Positions 33,885 through 42,917 of a stretch of 64,000 nt of DNA are shown in pieces. The position numbers and the translations under genes were made by a program. The stretch covers positions 28,973 through 92,972 of the forward strand of contig JAKASE010000007.1 of the NCBI GenBank assembly GCA_021819135.1. Reading direction: 5' to 3'. Under the pieces are notes generated by a model, which saw nothing but the letters and a program-made list of their open reading frames with translations, had not been told where the DNA came from and made no database searches. Source of the DNA: Thermoplasmata archaeon. Lineage in GTDB: Archaea > Thermoplasmatota > Thermoplasmata > Lutacidiplasmatales > UBA184. Each line of letters begins with the position of its first letter. Positions within the stretch are counted from its first letter, which is position 1.

Positions 33885-34988
33885 TCACCCGTGGCCCACT
33901 TCCGGGCTTGCCCGCAACTTGGTGACGACCCCGCCCCGGCCTCGAGATCCGGAGCTCGAACGCGCCTCGACCAGACCCAGGAGCTCGAGCTCCCGGATGG
34001 CTCGATTCGCCGAACCCGACCGCGGGTACAGGGAGGAAGGGGACAGTCCGAGGCCTCGGGCGATCTGGACCAGGCTTCTCCAACCGGCATCCTCATTCCC
34101 CCGGACCTTGCCCGCCGAATCGCCGGCGAACGCCTCCCTCAGAAACTCGAGGATTCGGACGGCTCCGGGGGTGAGCGGTGCATCGGCCTTCGTGTGCGGA
34201 GCGGTCTCGGGCCGATCGTTCGACCGACGCTCCTCGCGCGGGGACTCCGCGGCCCTTCGTGTGACGCCCCGGATGCGGACCTCGCCCTCCCGAGCGACGG
34301 TCAGGAGACGCCATCGGGAGTCGACCGTGGTCCCTCGCGCCACCCGTTCCCGGGCGACCTGATCGAGCTGTCCTTCTCTTTCCCACGCGGCAAAGTCCAA
34401 GATGCCGTCCACGAAGGCCTCGAGGCGACGATAGAACGGTTCGGGATGGACGCCGGTGGCGAATCCGTGCAGGAACGTGATGCGCTTGCTGCGCGCCGCC
34501 GCGAACGCCCGGGAGTGGAAGAAGTCGAGGATCTCGTCCTCGGTGTTCGCCGTAGCCAGCAACGAGTCGTTGTCGTCGATGTGGACGATGTCCCGTTCTC
34601 CCGAGTCCGCGAGCACTCGATGGGCCGCCCGCTTCCACTCCTTGAGGCGAAGCGAGATGGACACGAATCCGTACGGTTCCTCCAACGCGGCCCGTTGGAG
34701 CCCGGATTGGACGGTGTAGCTGTCCAGGAGACGAAAGAGGCCCTGTCGGCGAGCCCGACCCACGTTCACCCCGAGGCGGGTAAGGGCGTCGACCACGTCG
34801 GCCGGCTCGTGCTGAAAGACATGATAGTCGGTCCGTAGTCCGGCGCGGATCGCCTGGGCGGCGATGGTGTAGGACGCCTCGTACCAGACCGAGTGCGGTT
34901 CGAACTCCACGAGAACGATCCGACCGGGCTCTAGCCCGTGGGCGCTCAGGTTGTTAAAGAACGGAAGGGGGAGTCTCGCCGGAACCAC
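33885..34988 (-). CDS. degenerate KaiC-like RecA-fold regulator with winged helix
   Basis: The protein has 367 residues. Residues about 15-215 follow the RecA/KaiC fold: RIVLVEFEPHSVWYEASYTI at the P-loop position, a Walker-B-like DIVHIDDNDSLL, and late strands KRITFLHGFATGV and VDGILDFA. There is no GxxxxGK[ST], so ATP binding is doubtful. Residues about 270-355 form a winged helix (VQIARGLGLSPSSLYPR, AIRELELLGLVEARS). It is probably a DNA-binding sensor or regulator. A TAAGTAATC box near 35008-35018 sets the leaderless GTG at 34988. Confidence 0.65.
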   Translation of the reverse strand: MVPARLPLPFFNNLSAHGLEPGRIVLVEFEPHSVWYEASYTIAAQAIRAGLRTDYHVFQHEPADVVDALTRLGVNVGRARRQGLFRLLDSYTVQSGLQRAALEEPYGFVSISLRLKEWKRAAHRVLADSGERDIVHIDDNDSLLATANTEDEILDFFHSRAFAAARSKRITFLHGFATGVHPEPFYRRLEAFVDGILDFAAWEREGQLDQVARERVARGTTVDSRWRLLTVAREGEVRIRGVTRRAAESPREERRSNDRPETAPHTKADAPLTPGAVRILEFLREAFAGDSAGKVRGNEDAGWRSLVQIARGLGLSPSSLYPRSGSANRAIRELELLGLVEARSSSGSRGRGGVVTKLRASPEVGHG

Positions 34989-35129
34989 GCCGGCGACTAA
35001 GGTGGATCCGATTACTTAGTCCGGCGTGTTCCCCGGGACACCGGTCGGTGGGCCGTGGCCGGGAGCGCGAGGAAGGGGTTTGCGGCTCACCGGGGACCGC
35101 GCTCGTTCCGACGGGAGGAGCTCGCTCCT

Positions 35130-35798
35130 CTAGCCTCCGTACGGCTGAACGCCGAAGATCAGGACGATTCCCGTGTTGAGCTCGTACGGGTTCGCGGCGC
35201 CGTGGTTGAACGGCACAAAGTCCCCCGCGGCCTCTCCCGCCACCAGGGCCGAGCTGCTGGTGAGCGGGGCGAACGCGGGCGAGTTGCTGAACGCCGGGTT
35301 ATAGATGACGATGATCACGACCCAGGGGCCCTTCATCTCGCCCGCCGTTCCGTTGTTCCCAAAGCCCGGAGACCCCTCGAGGATGTGGTCGTGGTACGGG
35401 AAGTTGTTCAGTCCGCCCCCATGGAAGCAGGGGTCGCATTGGGGCATGTATCCCGAAGAGAGGGTTTCGGTGTGGCATGTGGACGGGGACGCGACAGTGC
35501 ACCCGGTCGGCAGCGGCATGAACGCCGCGATGTAGATCGGTTCTGCCTGAGCGAGCAGTCCCGGACTGGGGTCCGTGATCGCGTGGGCGACCAGGAAGCA
35601 GACCTCCTGTCCGTTGGCCCAACCCTTCTCCGGACAAGGGCCGGCGGCCCTGGCGGCACCGGATACGGCCAGGCCCAGGCCCAGTACCAGGACCAAGGCC
35701 ACGCCCACGGCGACTGCCGGGCTCACCCTTCTTGCGGTTCCGTTCGTTCGGCTACGGGCTGTCCTCTCACGGGTCGATGACAGGGGACTCTCGAGCAC
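35130..35798 (-). CDS. exported protein of unknown function
   Basis: The protein has about 222 residues. A twin-arginine-free signal peptide (VAVGVALVLVLGLGLAVSGAARA) is followed by a mature part with five or six cysteines and the segments CDPCFHGGGLNNFPYHDH and GPWVVIIVIYNP. The paired cysteines suggest disulfides outside the cell, and HDH could bind metal. No family was recognised. The GTG at 35798 is proposed because a CTAATATTC box (35828-35838) predicts initiation near 35807, which excludes the longer TTG start at 35819. Confidence 0.65.
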   Translation of the reverse strand: MLESPLSSTRERTARSRTNGTARRVSPAVAVGVALVLVLGLGLAVSGAARAAGPCPEKGWANGQEVCFLVAHAITDPSPGLLAQAEPIYIAAFMPLPTGCTVASPSTCHTETLSSGYMPQCDPCFHGGGLNNFPYHDHILEGSPGFGNNGTAGEMKGPWVVIIVIYNPAFSNSPAFAPLTSSSALVAGEAAGDFVPFNHGAANPYELNTGIVLIFGVQPYGG

Positions 35799-35838
35799 GG
35801 TCGTCCTCGGGCCCTTCAACGTGTGAATATTAGTTCAG

Positions 35839-36130
35839 GGAATTTCGCGGGGATCGGCGGGAATATTCTCCGGTCTGTGCCGCCCGTGCGCGCCGAAGGG
35901 CAGACCGGGCTAGTTCGCGCGCAGCTCCACGCGCCGGCGAGCGCTGCCGTCGTGCGGCTTCGGCCGGAACCTCGCCCGAGAGAGGTCGAGTGGTCATTGC
36001 ATCCATCTACGGACTGAGCCGGTGCACCTACCTGCTAGACCGACCCGGTAGCCAGCCCGGATAGCCCGGAGCGGCCCCGACCACGGGATACTCCCAGATT
36101 CCCCCCCCCTCAGTTTTAACTCATCGGAGG
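35839..36130. other. intergenic region before the cyclase gene
   Basis: A GAATATT heptamer occurs at 35825-35831 and 35864-35870, the first beside the exported-protein promoter. Near the right end, CAGTTTTAACTC (36110-36121) could be a TATA element and GGAGG (36125-36129) a ribosome-binding site for the cyclase. No gene was recognised. Confidence 0.35.
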
Positions 36131-36136
36131 CATCCA

Positions 36137-38101
36137 ATGCTCGTGACGCCCGGCCGTCGCCTCGCCGCGGTGATGTTCACGGACACCGTCGGCTACACCG
36201 CGTCCACGCAGGCCAACGAGGGCCAGACGCTCGAGCTCATCCGGCAGCAGACGGAACTCCTTCGCCCTGTCCTGGCCCTCCACCAGGGCCGAGAGATCAA
36301 ATCCACGGGCGACGGCTTCTTGGTGGAGTTCGATAGCGCGCTCAAGGCCGTCCAGTGCGCCGTGAACATCCAGCGCCGCATCTTCGAGCGGGACTCGGAA
36401 GGGGGACAGGTTCCCATCCGCGTGCGAATCGGCGTCCATTTGGGGGACGTGGTCCAGAACGGAAGCGATATTCTCGGCGACGCGGTGAACATCGCCGCCC
36501 GTATCGAGCCGTTGGCCCAGCCCGGCGGGGTCTGTGTTTCCGGTGCGGTCTATGATCAGGTTCGTACCAAGGTCACCGACCGGTTCGAAAAGCTCGAACC
36601 CCGAGCCCTGAAGGGAGTCGAGGGTCTCCTGGAGGTCTATCGCGTGGTACCGTCCTGGGAAGGGAAGGGCGGGAAAGACGGGGGGGACGATGGACGCCTC
36701 CCGGACAAGTCCCGGATCGCGGTCCTCCCGTTTGACAACATCAGCCCTGACCCGACCGACGAGTACTTCGCCGACGGACTCACCGATGAGCTGATCGCAA
36801 GTCTCTCGCTGGTTCCGGGGCTGAAGGTAATCGCCCGGACTTCCGTGCTCGGCTACAAGAAGGGCGAGAAGAAGGTGGGGGCGATCGGCAAGGAGCTGGG
36901 CGTCGGCACCGTTGTCGAGGGCAGTGTCCGTCGTGCCGCGAACAAGATCCGGGTCACCGTCCAGGTGATCGACGTCGCCACGGAAGAGCACTTGTGGACG
37001 GCGAAGTACGATGACGATCTCGACGATATCTTCGCCGTGCAGAGCGAGATCGCGACCAAGGTGGCGACCTCGCTGCCGGTGAGCCTGACGAAGCCCGTCA
37101 CCTCGGTACCGGAGCTCGAGCGACCGAAGGAGACGCAATCCTACCTGCTGTACCTTCAAGGACAAGCCCTGATCTGGAGGACCGACGAACCCTCTCTCCG
37201 GAAGTCGCTCGAACACTTCCAGAAGGCCACGGAGAGCGATCCCACGTTCGCTCGAGCGTACGCCGGGATGGCCCGAGCGTACATCAATCTGGGAATGGAA
37301 GGGTACCTGACGTGGACCGGGGCGATCGAGATGGGCCAGGCGTCCGCCGAGCGAGCCAGTAAGCTGGATCCGGAGCTGGCCGAAGCGCACGTTCTCTTGG
37401 GCGAGCTGGCCTTCATGGCCGACGCTCCGGCGGAGATCCTGGACCGGGAGATCCGACGCGCCTTGGAGCTCAACCCCAACCTCGCGCAGGCGCACAGCAT
37501 CATGAGTTCCCTGTCGGGCTCTTTTGGGATCATGGAATCATACACCCTGGAGGCCGAGGAGGCCTTCCGTCTGGATCCGCTCTCACCGCCGATGATCCGC
37601 CGGCAGGGCGAGGCGCTCTTCTATTCCGGCAAGCACGAGGAGGCCCTCGCGCATTGGCGGAAGCATCTCGAAGCGGACCCGATCGACTCCTATCGGGGTC
37701 TCGCGGAGTATTACATGATCAAGGGGGACTTCGAACAGGCCGACTCGATGATCTCCGAGCTCGAGCGGGCGGCGCCGAACACCGACCCCGCGCTACTGTA
37801 CCGGGGGTATCTCGCCGCCCTGAAGGGGGACCGGGAGACCGCGCTCCGGATGATCGCCAAGATCGACGAGCTGTTCAAGAAGGGTACCTCTCGTCAGTCG
37901 TCGATCGGCTTCATCTACTTCGCCCTGGGCGATCTCGATCGGTTCTTCGAGTACATGGTCGCCTCGGCCAAGAATCACGCCATGCAGGCGGTGCGGGTCC
38001 GTCTTTCCCCACTGTTCGCGGCCGCCCGGCGGGATCCGCGATTCGTCATGCTGATCATCCAGGCCGGTCGGCCCATGCAGGCGTACAAACCCGTGGGCTA
38101 G
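36137..38101 (+). CDS. class III adenylate/guanylate cyclase with TolB-like and TPR domains
   Basis: The protein has 654 residues. Residues 5-170 form a class III cyclase domain. Its catalytic positions look complete: metal Asp D16 (FTDTVGY) and D59 (STGDGF), substrate-specifying K55 and D115, and N118/R122 (DAVNIAARIEPL) for the transition state. The Lys/Asp pair predicts ATP as substrate. Residues about 195-320 form a TolB/FlgO-like domain (LPFDNISPDPTDEYFADGL). Residues about 330-640 are TPR repeats. No membrane segment is seen. This layout is common in bacteria and unusual in archaea. A GGAGG ribosome-binding site precedes the ATG. Confidence 0.88.
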   Translation: MLVTPGRRLAAVMFTDTVGYTASTQANEGQTLELIRQQTELLRPVLALHQGREIKSTGDGFLVEFDSALKAVQCAVNIQRRIFERDSEGGQVPIRVRIGVHLGDVVQNGSDILGDAVNIAARIEPLAQPGGVCVSGAVYDQVRTKVTDRFEKLEPRALKGVEGLLEVYRVVPSWEGKGGKDGGDDGRLPDKSRIAVLPFDNISPDPTDEYFADGLTDELIASLSLVPGLKVIARTSVLGYKKGEKKVGAIGKELGVGTVVEGSVRRAANKIRVTVQVIDVATEEHLWTAKYDDDLDDIFAVQSEIATKVATSLPVSLTKPVTSVPELERPKETQSYLLYLQGQALIWRTDEPSLRKSLEHFQKATESDPTFARAYAGMARAYINLGMEGYLTWTGAIEMGQASAERASKLDPELAEAHVLLGELAFMADAPAEILDREIRRALELNPNLAQAHSIMSSLSGSFGIMESYTLEAEEAFRLDPLSPPMIRRQGEALFYSGKHEEALAHWRKHLEADPIDSYRGLAEYYMIKGDFEQADSMISELERAAPNTDPALLYRGYLAALKGDRETALRMIAKIDELFKKGTSRQSSIGFIYFALGDLDRFFEYMVASAKNHAMQAVRVRLSPLFAAARRDPRFVMLIIQAGRPMQAYKPVG

Positions 38102-38299
38102 TTCGCGACCCGTTGGCCGGTCATCGGACTTCACCACCGGTTCGCTCGGCCGGGGGTAGCACGTCGTTCGCTCGGCGTACGCCCATCGAGGCGGGCCGGC
38201 GCGCTGCTCCGCCCCAGGGGCCGCCTTTTCCCCGTTCGCAAACCCTATCACCGCGTCCCTAATCGGTAGGGAAAGGGACTCGTGGGGGTGCTGGTCACC

Positions 38300-38776
38300 A
38301 TGGTATTCGTGAGGGACGAAGGCGCCACGTTCGATGCTCCGCTCGATTTCGTCTGGAAGTATCTGGGAGACGGTGATGTCCATGACGCCGCGCACACGAC
38401 CTCGCGGAACCCCGGGTTCGAGAAGTTCTCGGAGATCACCTTCATCTATTCGTGCGAACGGCTGCTCCGAGGGAAGTGGTCTCCCGACAAGATGCGGATG
38501 ACGATGTTCCCACCGGTGGGGGTGGGCATCGAGTTCCTCGAGGGCGTTCTCGCCGGATCCAAGGTGATCTACATCTATTCCCCGAAGGGAGAGAAGACGG
38601 GGATCGACGCCTACGGCGAGTTCACCTCGAAGACGCTGGCACCGGGCGAGGTCGAAGCCGTAGCTCGGGAATTCCTGGATAACGAGTTTCGCGATGACGC
38701 TCCGTCCGTCCGCGCGGCATACCTCAAAGAGAGGGGCGCGGCCGGGAAGCCAACGCAGAAGCGGAAGACTCCCTGA
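38300..38776 (+). CDS. SRPBCC-like ligand-binding protein (paralogue 1)
   Basis: This 158-residue protein has a START/SRPBCC-type helix-grip pattern. It opens with FDAPLDFVWKYLGDGDVHDAAH, then a central sheet (KMRMTMFPPVGVGIEFLEG, KVIYIYSPKGEKTGID) and a long C-terminal helix. It is a clear paralogue of the gene at 53932: both open with xFDAPLxxVWKYL, and that alignment favours the ATG at 38300 over an in-frame GTG at 38282. Such proteins bind hydrophobic ligands in a deep cavity; the ligand is unknown. Confidence 0.65.
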   Translation: MVFVRDEGATFDAPLDFVWKYLGDGDVHDAAHTTSRNPGFEKFSEITFIYSCERLLRGKWSPDKMRMTMFPPVGVGIEFLEGVLAGSKVIYIYSPKGEKTGIDAYGEFTSKTLAPGEVEAVAREFLDNEFRDDAPSVRAAYLKERGAAGKPTQKRKTP

Positions 38777-38952
38777 CCCCTTCCTCTCCCCCGCCGAGGC
38801 ATCGGCGTGGGGGACGGCTACGGCCGCCCGGCGGACTCCGGTGAGATCAAGGGTGCTCCGGCCCGACACCGACGGACCCTAGGAGGCATTCGCCTGTGGG
38901 GCGAAACTCGCGGGTCCCTCACTCGGGGGCGGGTACGTGCCGGGTCGTTTAC

Positions 38953-39426
38953 TCAGCGACCACGACGCCTTCTCTGCGACCGGTAGGCGCCTTCCATGGC
39001 CCTGCCGTAGTTCGCCCACATCTCGTGGAGCTCCTGCGTCATGGCCCGCTGGGACGGGTTCCGCTTGCCCAACCCCACGGCACGCCGGCGGCCCCAGAAC
39101 CGGAACCGAGTGGTCGAGTCGTCGACCCGGCTCAAGGTGTACACGAGGTCCCAGGTGCGGTAGTTCCCGTCCGCGGTAGCGGTCCACCGGTTCGGGGGAT
39201 GGAGCATGACGGTCTGGCGGCTCCAGAACCAGCCTTCCGGATAGTCGTACAGGTCCTCGTATACGATGAATCGCCCCTTCTTCTGGAGGATCCTTCGGAG
39301 ATGTCCGTCCCCGGCCAACTTCCCGTCCTCGGGCGTGTAATCGGTGCACCAGCGGAACGCGAAATCCAGGGGAACCTGGAACACCTGTTCGATCTGGTAG
39401 ATGGCAGAGCCGTCGTCCTTCGGCAT
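38953..39426 (-). CDS. SRPBCC-family protein
   Basis: This 157-residue protein has a polyketide-cyclase/START-like pattern: FQVPLDFAFRWCTDYTPEDG at the N-terminal strand and helix, strands such as RFIVYEDLYDYPEGWFWSRQ, then a C-terminal amphipathic helix. The last ten residues are mostly Arg. The ATG at 39426 lies two codons inside a GTG at 39432; a CTTCTAATGG segment near 39466-39475 could be the promoter. It is related in fold, not closely in sequence, to the other SRPBCC genes here. Confidence 0.65.
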   Translation of the reverse strand: MPKDDGSAIYQIEQVFQVPLDFAFRWCTDYTPEDGKLAGDGHLRRILQKKGRFIVYEDLYDYPEGWFWSRQTVMLHPPNRWTATADGNYRTWDLVYTLSRVDDSTTRFRFWGRRRAVGLGKRNPSQRAMTQELHEMWANYGRAMEGAYRSQRRRRGR

Positions 39427-39667
39427 GGGCACGTGACCGATGCGGGCGAATGGTAGCTTCTCCCACCATTAGAAGGCGACGGCCGGCATGGTCTGATGGC
39501 CGTGGGGATCGCGATCGACCGATGGACCTAGGCGAGGCCTCGGCGCCCGTGCGGACCCCCGAGGGTCAGAGGGCGCCTTGGGTTGCCATGGTCGACCCAG
39601 CCCACGGCATGTTCCCGGCACCGAACGCCTGTTCGTGAGCCGCGAGCCGCCGCCGGTGCCACCGCAT

Positions 39668-40570
39668 CTAGTCGGGCGGAGCGCCGCGAGGAGGGTGTTT
39701 TGCGACCTGGGCGTGGTAGTCTATCAGCCGACCGTCGACGTTCCGGAACCCGTATTCCCGGGCCAGCGCTCCCAGCTCGAACAGATGTCCCGACTTCTCG
39801 TGACGGCGCGGGTCGAGCGCCAGGTGGACGATGCCGCGACCCGTGTACTCCGGCGAAGCGAGTTTGCTTAGGACCCTCTCCGAATGATGATCCATGTGCT
39901 CCGTACGGGTCCAGCCGGGGGAGACGGCCACGACCGTGATGTCCCGGGACCGGAGCTCGAGGTCGAGCCCGTAGACCATTCGTCCCATGGCGGACGATGC
40001 GAGATCGAAGAACAGCTCCCAGAGGTACCGTCCTCGATTCCACCAGAGCGTGTTGACGATGAGGCCGCCCCGACGACGCCGCATGAGAGGGATGGCATAC
40101 ATCGAGGTGGCCATCGCGGCTCGGACGTACGCGGTGAACATCCGATACCACCACTCCTCGAAGTCGTGTTTCCAGAATGGGAATCCATCGTAGGAGATGA
40201 TCGGCTGCTTTCCGTCCTCGCCGCCGAACGCGTTGTTGACGAGGATATCGAGTCGCCCGGACTCGCGGTCGATCCGGTCCACCAGCCGGCGGATCTGGGC
40301 GTTCCGGGTATGGTCGCACCGGACGGGAATGCCGATCCCTCCCCGGGCCGTGACCTCGTCGGCGGTGTCGTGGATCGTCCCCCGGGTTCCCGAGCGGCTC
40401 TTTTGACCCCGGACCGTTCGTCCCGTGACGTAGACCGTCGCTCCCGCTTCTCCGAGGACCAACGCGATCCCCTTGCCTACGCCCCGGCTCGAGCCCGTGA
40501 CGAGAGCGACCTTTCCCTTCAGCCTCCCCTTCCAGGGCGTCGGGCCGGGAGATGAGGGACCTGTCTTCAC
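39668..40570 (-). CDS. short-chain dehydrogenase-like protein without catalytic Tyr/Lys
   Basis: This 300-residue SDR of the DHRS1-like type has an intact NAD(P)-binding loop TGSSRGVGKGIA (residues 25-36) and the structural NNA motif (residues 112-114). The YxxxK motif aligns to F188-D-L-A-S192, so both the catalytic Tyr and Lys are lost, and the preceding Ser position is not evident either. It may bind nucleotide without classic SDR chemistry. The start is the GTG at 40570. The frame is otherwise complete, with no sign of decay. Confidence 0.8.
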   Translation of the reverse strand: MKTGPSSPGPTPWKGRLKGKVALVTGSSRGVGKGIALVLGEAGATVYVTGRTVRGQKSRSGTRGTIHDTADEVTARGGIGIPVRCDHTRNAQIRRLVDRIDRESGRLDILVNNAFGGEDGKQPIISYDGFPFWKHDFEEWWYRMFTAYVRAAMATSMYAIPLMRRRRGGLIVNTLWWNRGRYLWELFFDLASSAMGRMVYGLDLELRSRDITVVAVSPGWTRTEHMDHHSERVLSKLASPEYTGRGIVHLALDPRRHEKSGHLFELGALAREYGFRNVDGRLIDYHAQVAKHPPRGAPPD

Positions 40571-40776
40571 TGCCCACCGGAGAGGCCAGGCTACGATGAA
40601 GCTACCTTCGCTCGACCGGGACGTGTCTCCGGGTCACGGCCACCCGGCTTGGGTGTAACCTGTCCACCGCAGAGTCCGCCGCAAGCGACGAGATCCCTCC
40701 TCACACGAAGGGGACCGCGGTATCCCAACCGCTCGCCACGCCGGAGCGGCTCCTCGAGAGGTACAAGCCCGGGAAA

Positions 40777-41064
40777 TCAGTCCCCTTCGGTGATCACGGC
40801 ATCTGATTTCGAGTTCTGAAGACGGAATTCACGAACTGACTGGTATTCTTCGGAGTCGTACCACGCGGAGAGGTCCTGGATCGTGGGAAACTTGATCACG
40901 ATGAGCAGCCCGGGTCTCCACGTCCCCTCGGCCACGCGGTAGTCGCGCGAGGCGACAATGAATTCCCCGTGATGTTTCTCGATCATGTCCCCGAGTCGCT
41001 CGACGTACTGCTTTCGTGCCCCGTCGCTGTTCCACTCTATCTGAAGGACGAAGTAGCCGCCCAT
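40777..41064 (-). CDS. DUF1330-like small dimeric alpha/beta-barrel protein
   Basis: This 95-residue protein of the DUF1330 type has the ferredoxin-like ABM fold. It opens GGYFVLQIEW and has the family core FPTIQDLSAWYDSEEYQSV, in which the residues after the sheet form the pocket. The function is unknown. The ATG at 41064 opens at the expected strand. A TTCTTTTTGG element (about 41097-41106) and a GTG at 41073 allow a slightly longer leaderless form. Confidence 0.75.
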   Translation of the reverse strand: MGGYFVLQIEWNSDGARKQYVERLGDMIEKHHGEFIVASRDYRVAEGTWRPGLLIVIKFPTIQDLSAWYDSEEYQSVREFRLQNSKSDAVITEGD

Positions 41065-41378
41065 CGATCCCACGCCCTCGGCCGGGAGGTAGCCCTACCA
41101 AAAAGAATGTCGCGCGGGTCGTGGCATCTATGATCGTACGCGGACGCACACCAACGCACGTGTACGGGGGCGTTGACGGCCCGCTCGAGGAACGGCAGGG
41201 CGGTGGGCCTTCCGCCAAGTCCTGGCGCTGCCGCTCGCCATCCCGATCACCGCGATGACAAGGGAGAGAGGCGCTCCGAGGTCGATACATTGAAGACGCC
41301 GGTCGTCGAACCCGAAATGGGAATGAACGGGACTCGCCGAGAGCTTCCCCGGCACGGAAACGCGGAGCATAACGCAGG

Positions 41379-42662
41379 ATGACGCTTCGGCGGACCGCCC
41401 TGAGCCTCTTGGTCGTCGCCGCCGTGGTGGCCCTTTCCTTCGCGGTCGCCCCTCGGACCACGACGACCGTTACCCCGATTCCCGGGCCCCCGACGTACGA
41501 GGAGCGGTGGGTGAACTTGACGGGCTTCGATCCGCTCTACGGGTACGTGTTCGGTGACAATTGTGACACGGGCACCTCCGGCTTCGATTGCTTCAACTAT
41601 CCCGAGAACCACTCCCAGGTGCCCGTCCTGTCCAGCGACTCGGGCCAACCCCTCGGCATCTACTACGTGAACAATGGGTCGGACCTGGTCGAGTACCAAC
41701 TCGCGAACGGCACCTACCGGACCGTCGCCCACGTCACGCTCCTCTACCAGACCTTCGGAGGCTACGCCGCGATGACCCCGAACGAGTTCATGGTCGAGTA
41801 TGGTACGGACGAGGCGCTGTTCTATGGCCTCCTCCACCCTCCCACCGCGAAGGGGTACGCCAACGAGTCGCTCACGTTCGAGACCGTGAACCTCACGACC
41901 GGGGCGGTCCGGATGATGAACTCCACTGTCGCCACGGGGCACATATCCACCACCAACCAACAGGCGATGCTCCTCGGTAACGACCTCGTCCTCCTCATCA
42001 CGACGGGCTCGAGATCGGACCCGATGGAGGTCTTCGACCTCGCCGACGGCACGGCGTGGAGCGCGGGAAGCCTCCCCTTCTTCGAGGCGAACAACATCTA
42101 TTGGCTTCCTCAGCTCCATCAGCTCATCAACGTGGAGGCCGATGGGTCTTACTCCGACCAGGTCCAGCAGTTGGACGAGACGAACCTCTCCGGGGCGGTG
42201 ACGTTCCAGCCGGTGAGCCGGTTCGCGGTGGACTCCGGAGTTCTCGTGAACTGGGTGGATGGGCTGGCCTACAATTCGACCACCCGAGAGATCGCGTTCT
42301 CCGATGGCAACACCGTGAGTTACACCTACGTCCTCTCGTACAACTCCTCTGGCGTGTTGACCGCGCAAAAGGAGATCCGATACTCTGGGGAAGTAGTTCG
42401 GATGATGGGCCAACGGTACGTGTACGCGGAGGACTGGCTCATGGGGGGGTTCGTGCACAACACCCAGTATCTCTTCGACCCGTGGACGGGAGGTAACGTC
42501 GCGGTCTCGGAGCCTTTCACCAACCTCTCGTCGTTCGACGTATGCGACGGATCCTGCTTCCTCGGACAGTACTCGCCCACCCTCCAGTACCTCATCGACT
42601 TCCATGCCTCGGTGGCCCGGAACGAGCCGTTCTGGTCGGTCGCGCTGGCCACACTCACGTAG
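41379..42662 (+). CDS. exported sequon-rich glycoprotein, probable propeller
   Basis: This 427-residue protein has a signal peptide (LSLLVVAAVVALSFAVA, residues about 8-24) and no C-terminal anchor. At least ten N-x-S/T sequons (such as NLT, NHS, NGS, NGT, NES, NST, NLS, NSS) suggest heavy N-glycosylation outside the cell. Repeating strand and turn patterns (FDLADGTAWSAGSLPF, LVNWVDGLAYNSTTREIAF) suggest a beta-propeller. Four cysteines occur as pairs near both ends (DNCDTGTSGFDCF, VCDGSCF), likely disulfides. The family is unknown; similar proteins are frequent in Thermoplasmatota. Confidence 0.7.
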   Translation: MTLRRTALSLLVVAAVVALSFAVAPRTTTTVTPIPGPPTYEERWVNLTGFDPLYGYVFGDNCDTGTSGFDCFNYPENHSQVPVLSSDSGQPLGIYYVNNGSDLVEYQLANGTYRTVAHVTLLYQTFGGYAAMTPNEFMVEYGTDEALFYGLLHPPTAKGYANESLTFETVNLTTGAVRMMNSTVATGHISTTNQQAMLLGNDLVLLITTGSRSDPMEVFDLADGTAWSAGSLPFFEANNIYWLPQLHQLINVEADGSYSDQVQQLDETNLSGAVTFQPVSRFAVDSGVLVNWVDGLAYNSTTREIAFSDGNTVSYTYVLSYNSSGVLTAQKEIRYSGEVVRMMGQRYVYAEDWLMGGFVHNTQYLFDPWTGGNVAVSEPFTNLSSFDVCDGSCFLGQYSPTLQYLIDFHASVARNEPFWSVALATLT

Positions 42663-42917
42663 CTCGCTGGACCCAAGGATCGAGGGTCCTCCCCGGCGGT
42701 CATACGACTCGGTGGGGTGACCGCCCGAGTCCCCGAGGTAGCTCACGGGTTGGTCGCGGACGAGATGCATGTGGTGGCTTCGGGCGAGGATCACCCCTGC
42801 GTAGCGCCCGCAGGCTTGCCGAGGCGCGGACCTCGGCCGCCCTCCACAGGCGGCTAGGATCGGGCGTGTTCGAGACGCACCCCGCATTCGGGGGGCCCGT
42901 CGGCCTGCCTCGATCCC

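Noticed and set aside
36116..37495. 459-residue minus-strand frame antisense to the cyclase
   Set aside because: The plus-strand cyclase has full catalytic motifs; the antisense frame has no recognisable domain.
41247..42887. 546-residue minus-strand frame antisense to the secreted glycoprotein
   Set aside because: Dominated by Arg, Glu, Gly and Val with no motif; the plus-strand protein has a signal peptide and sequons.
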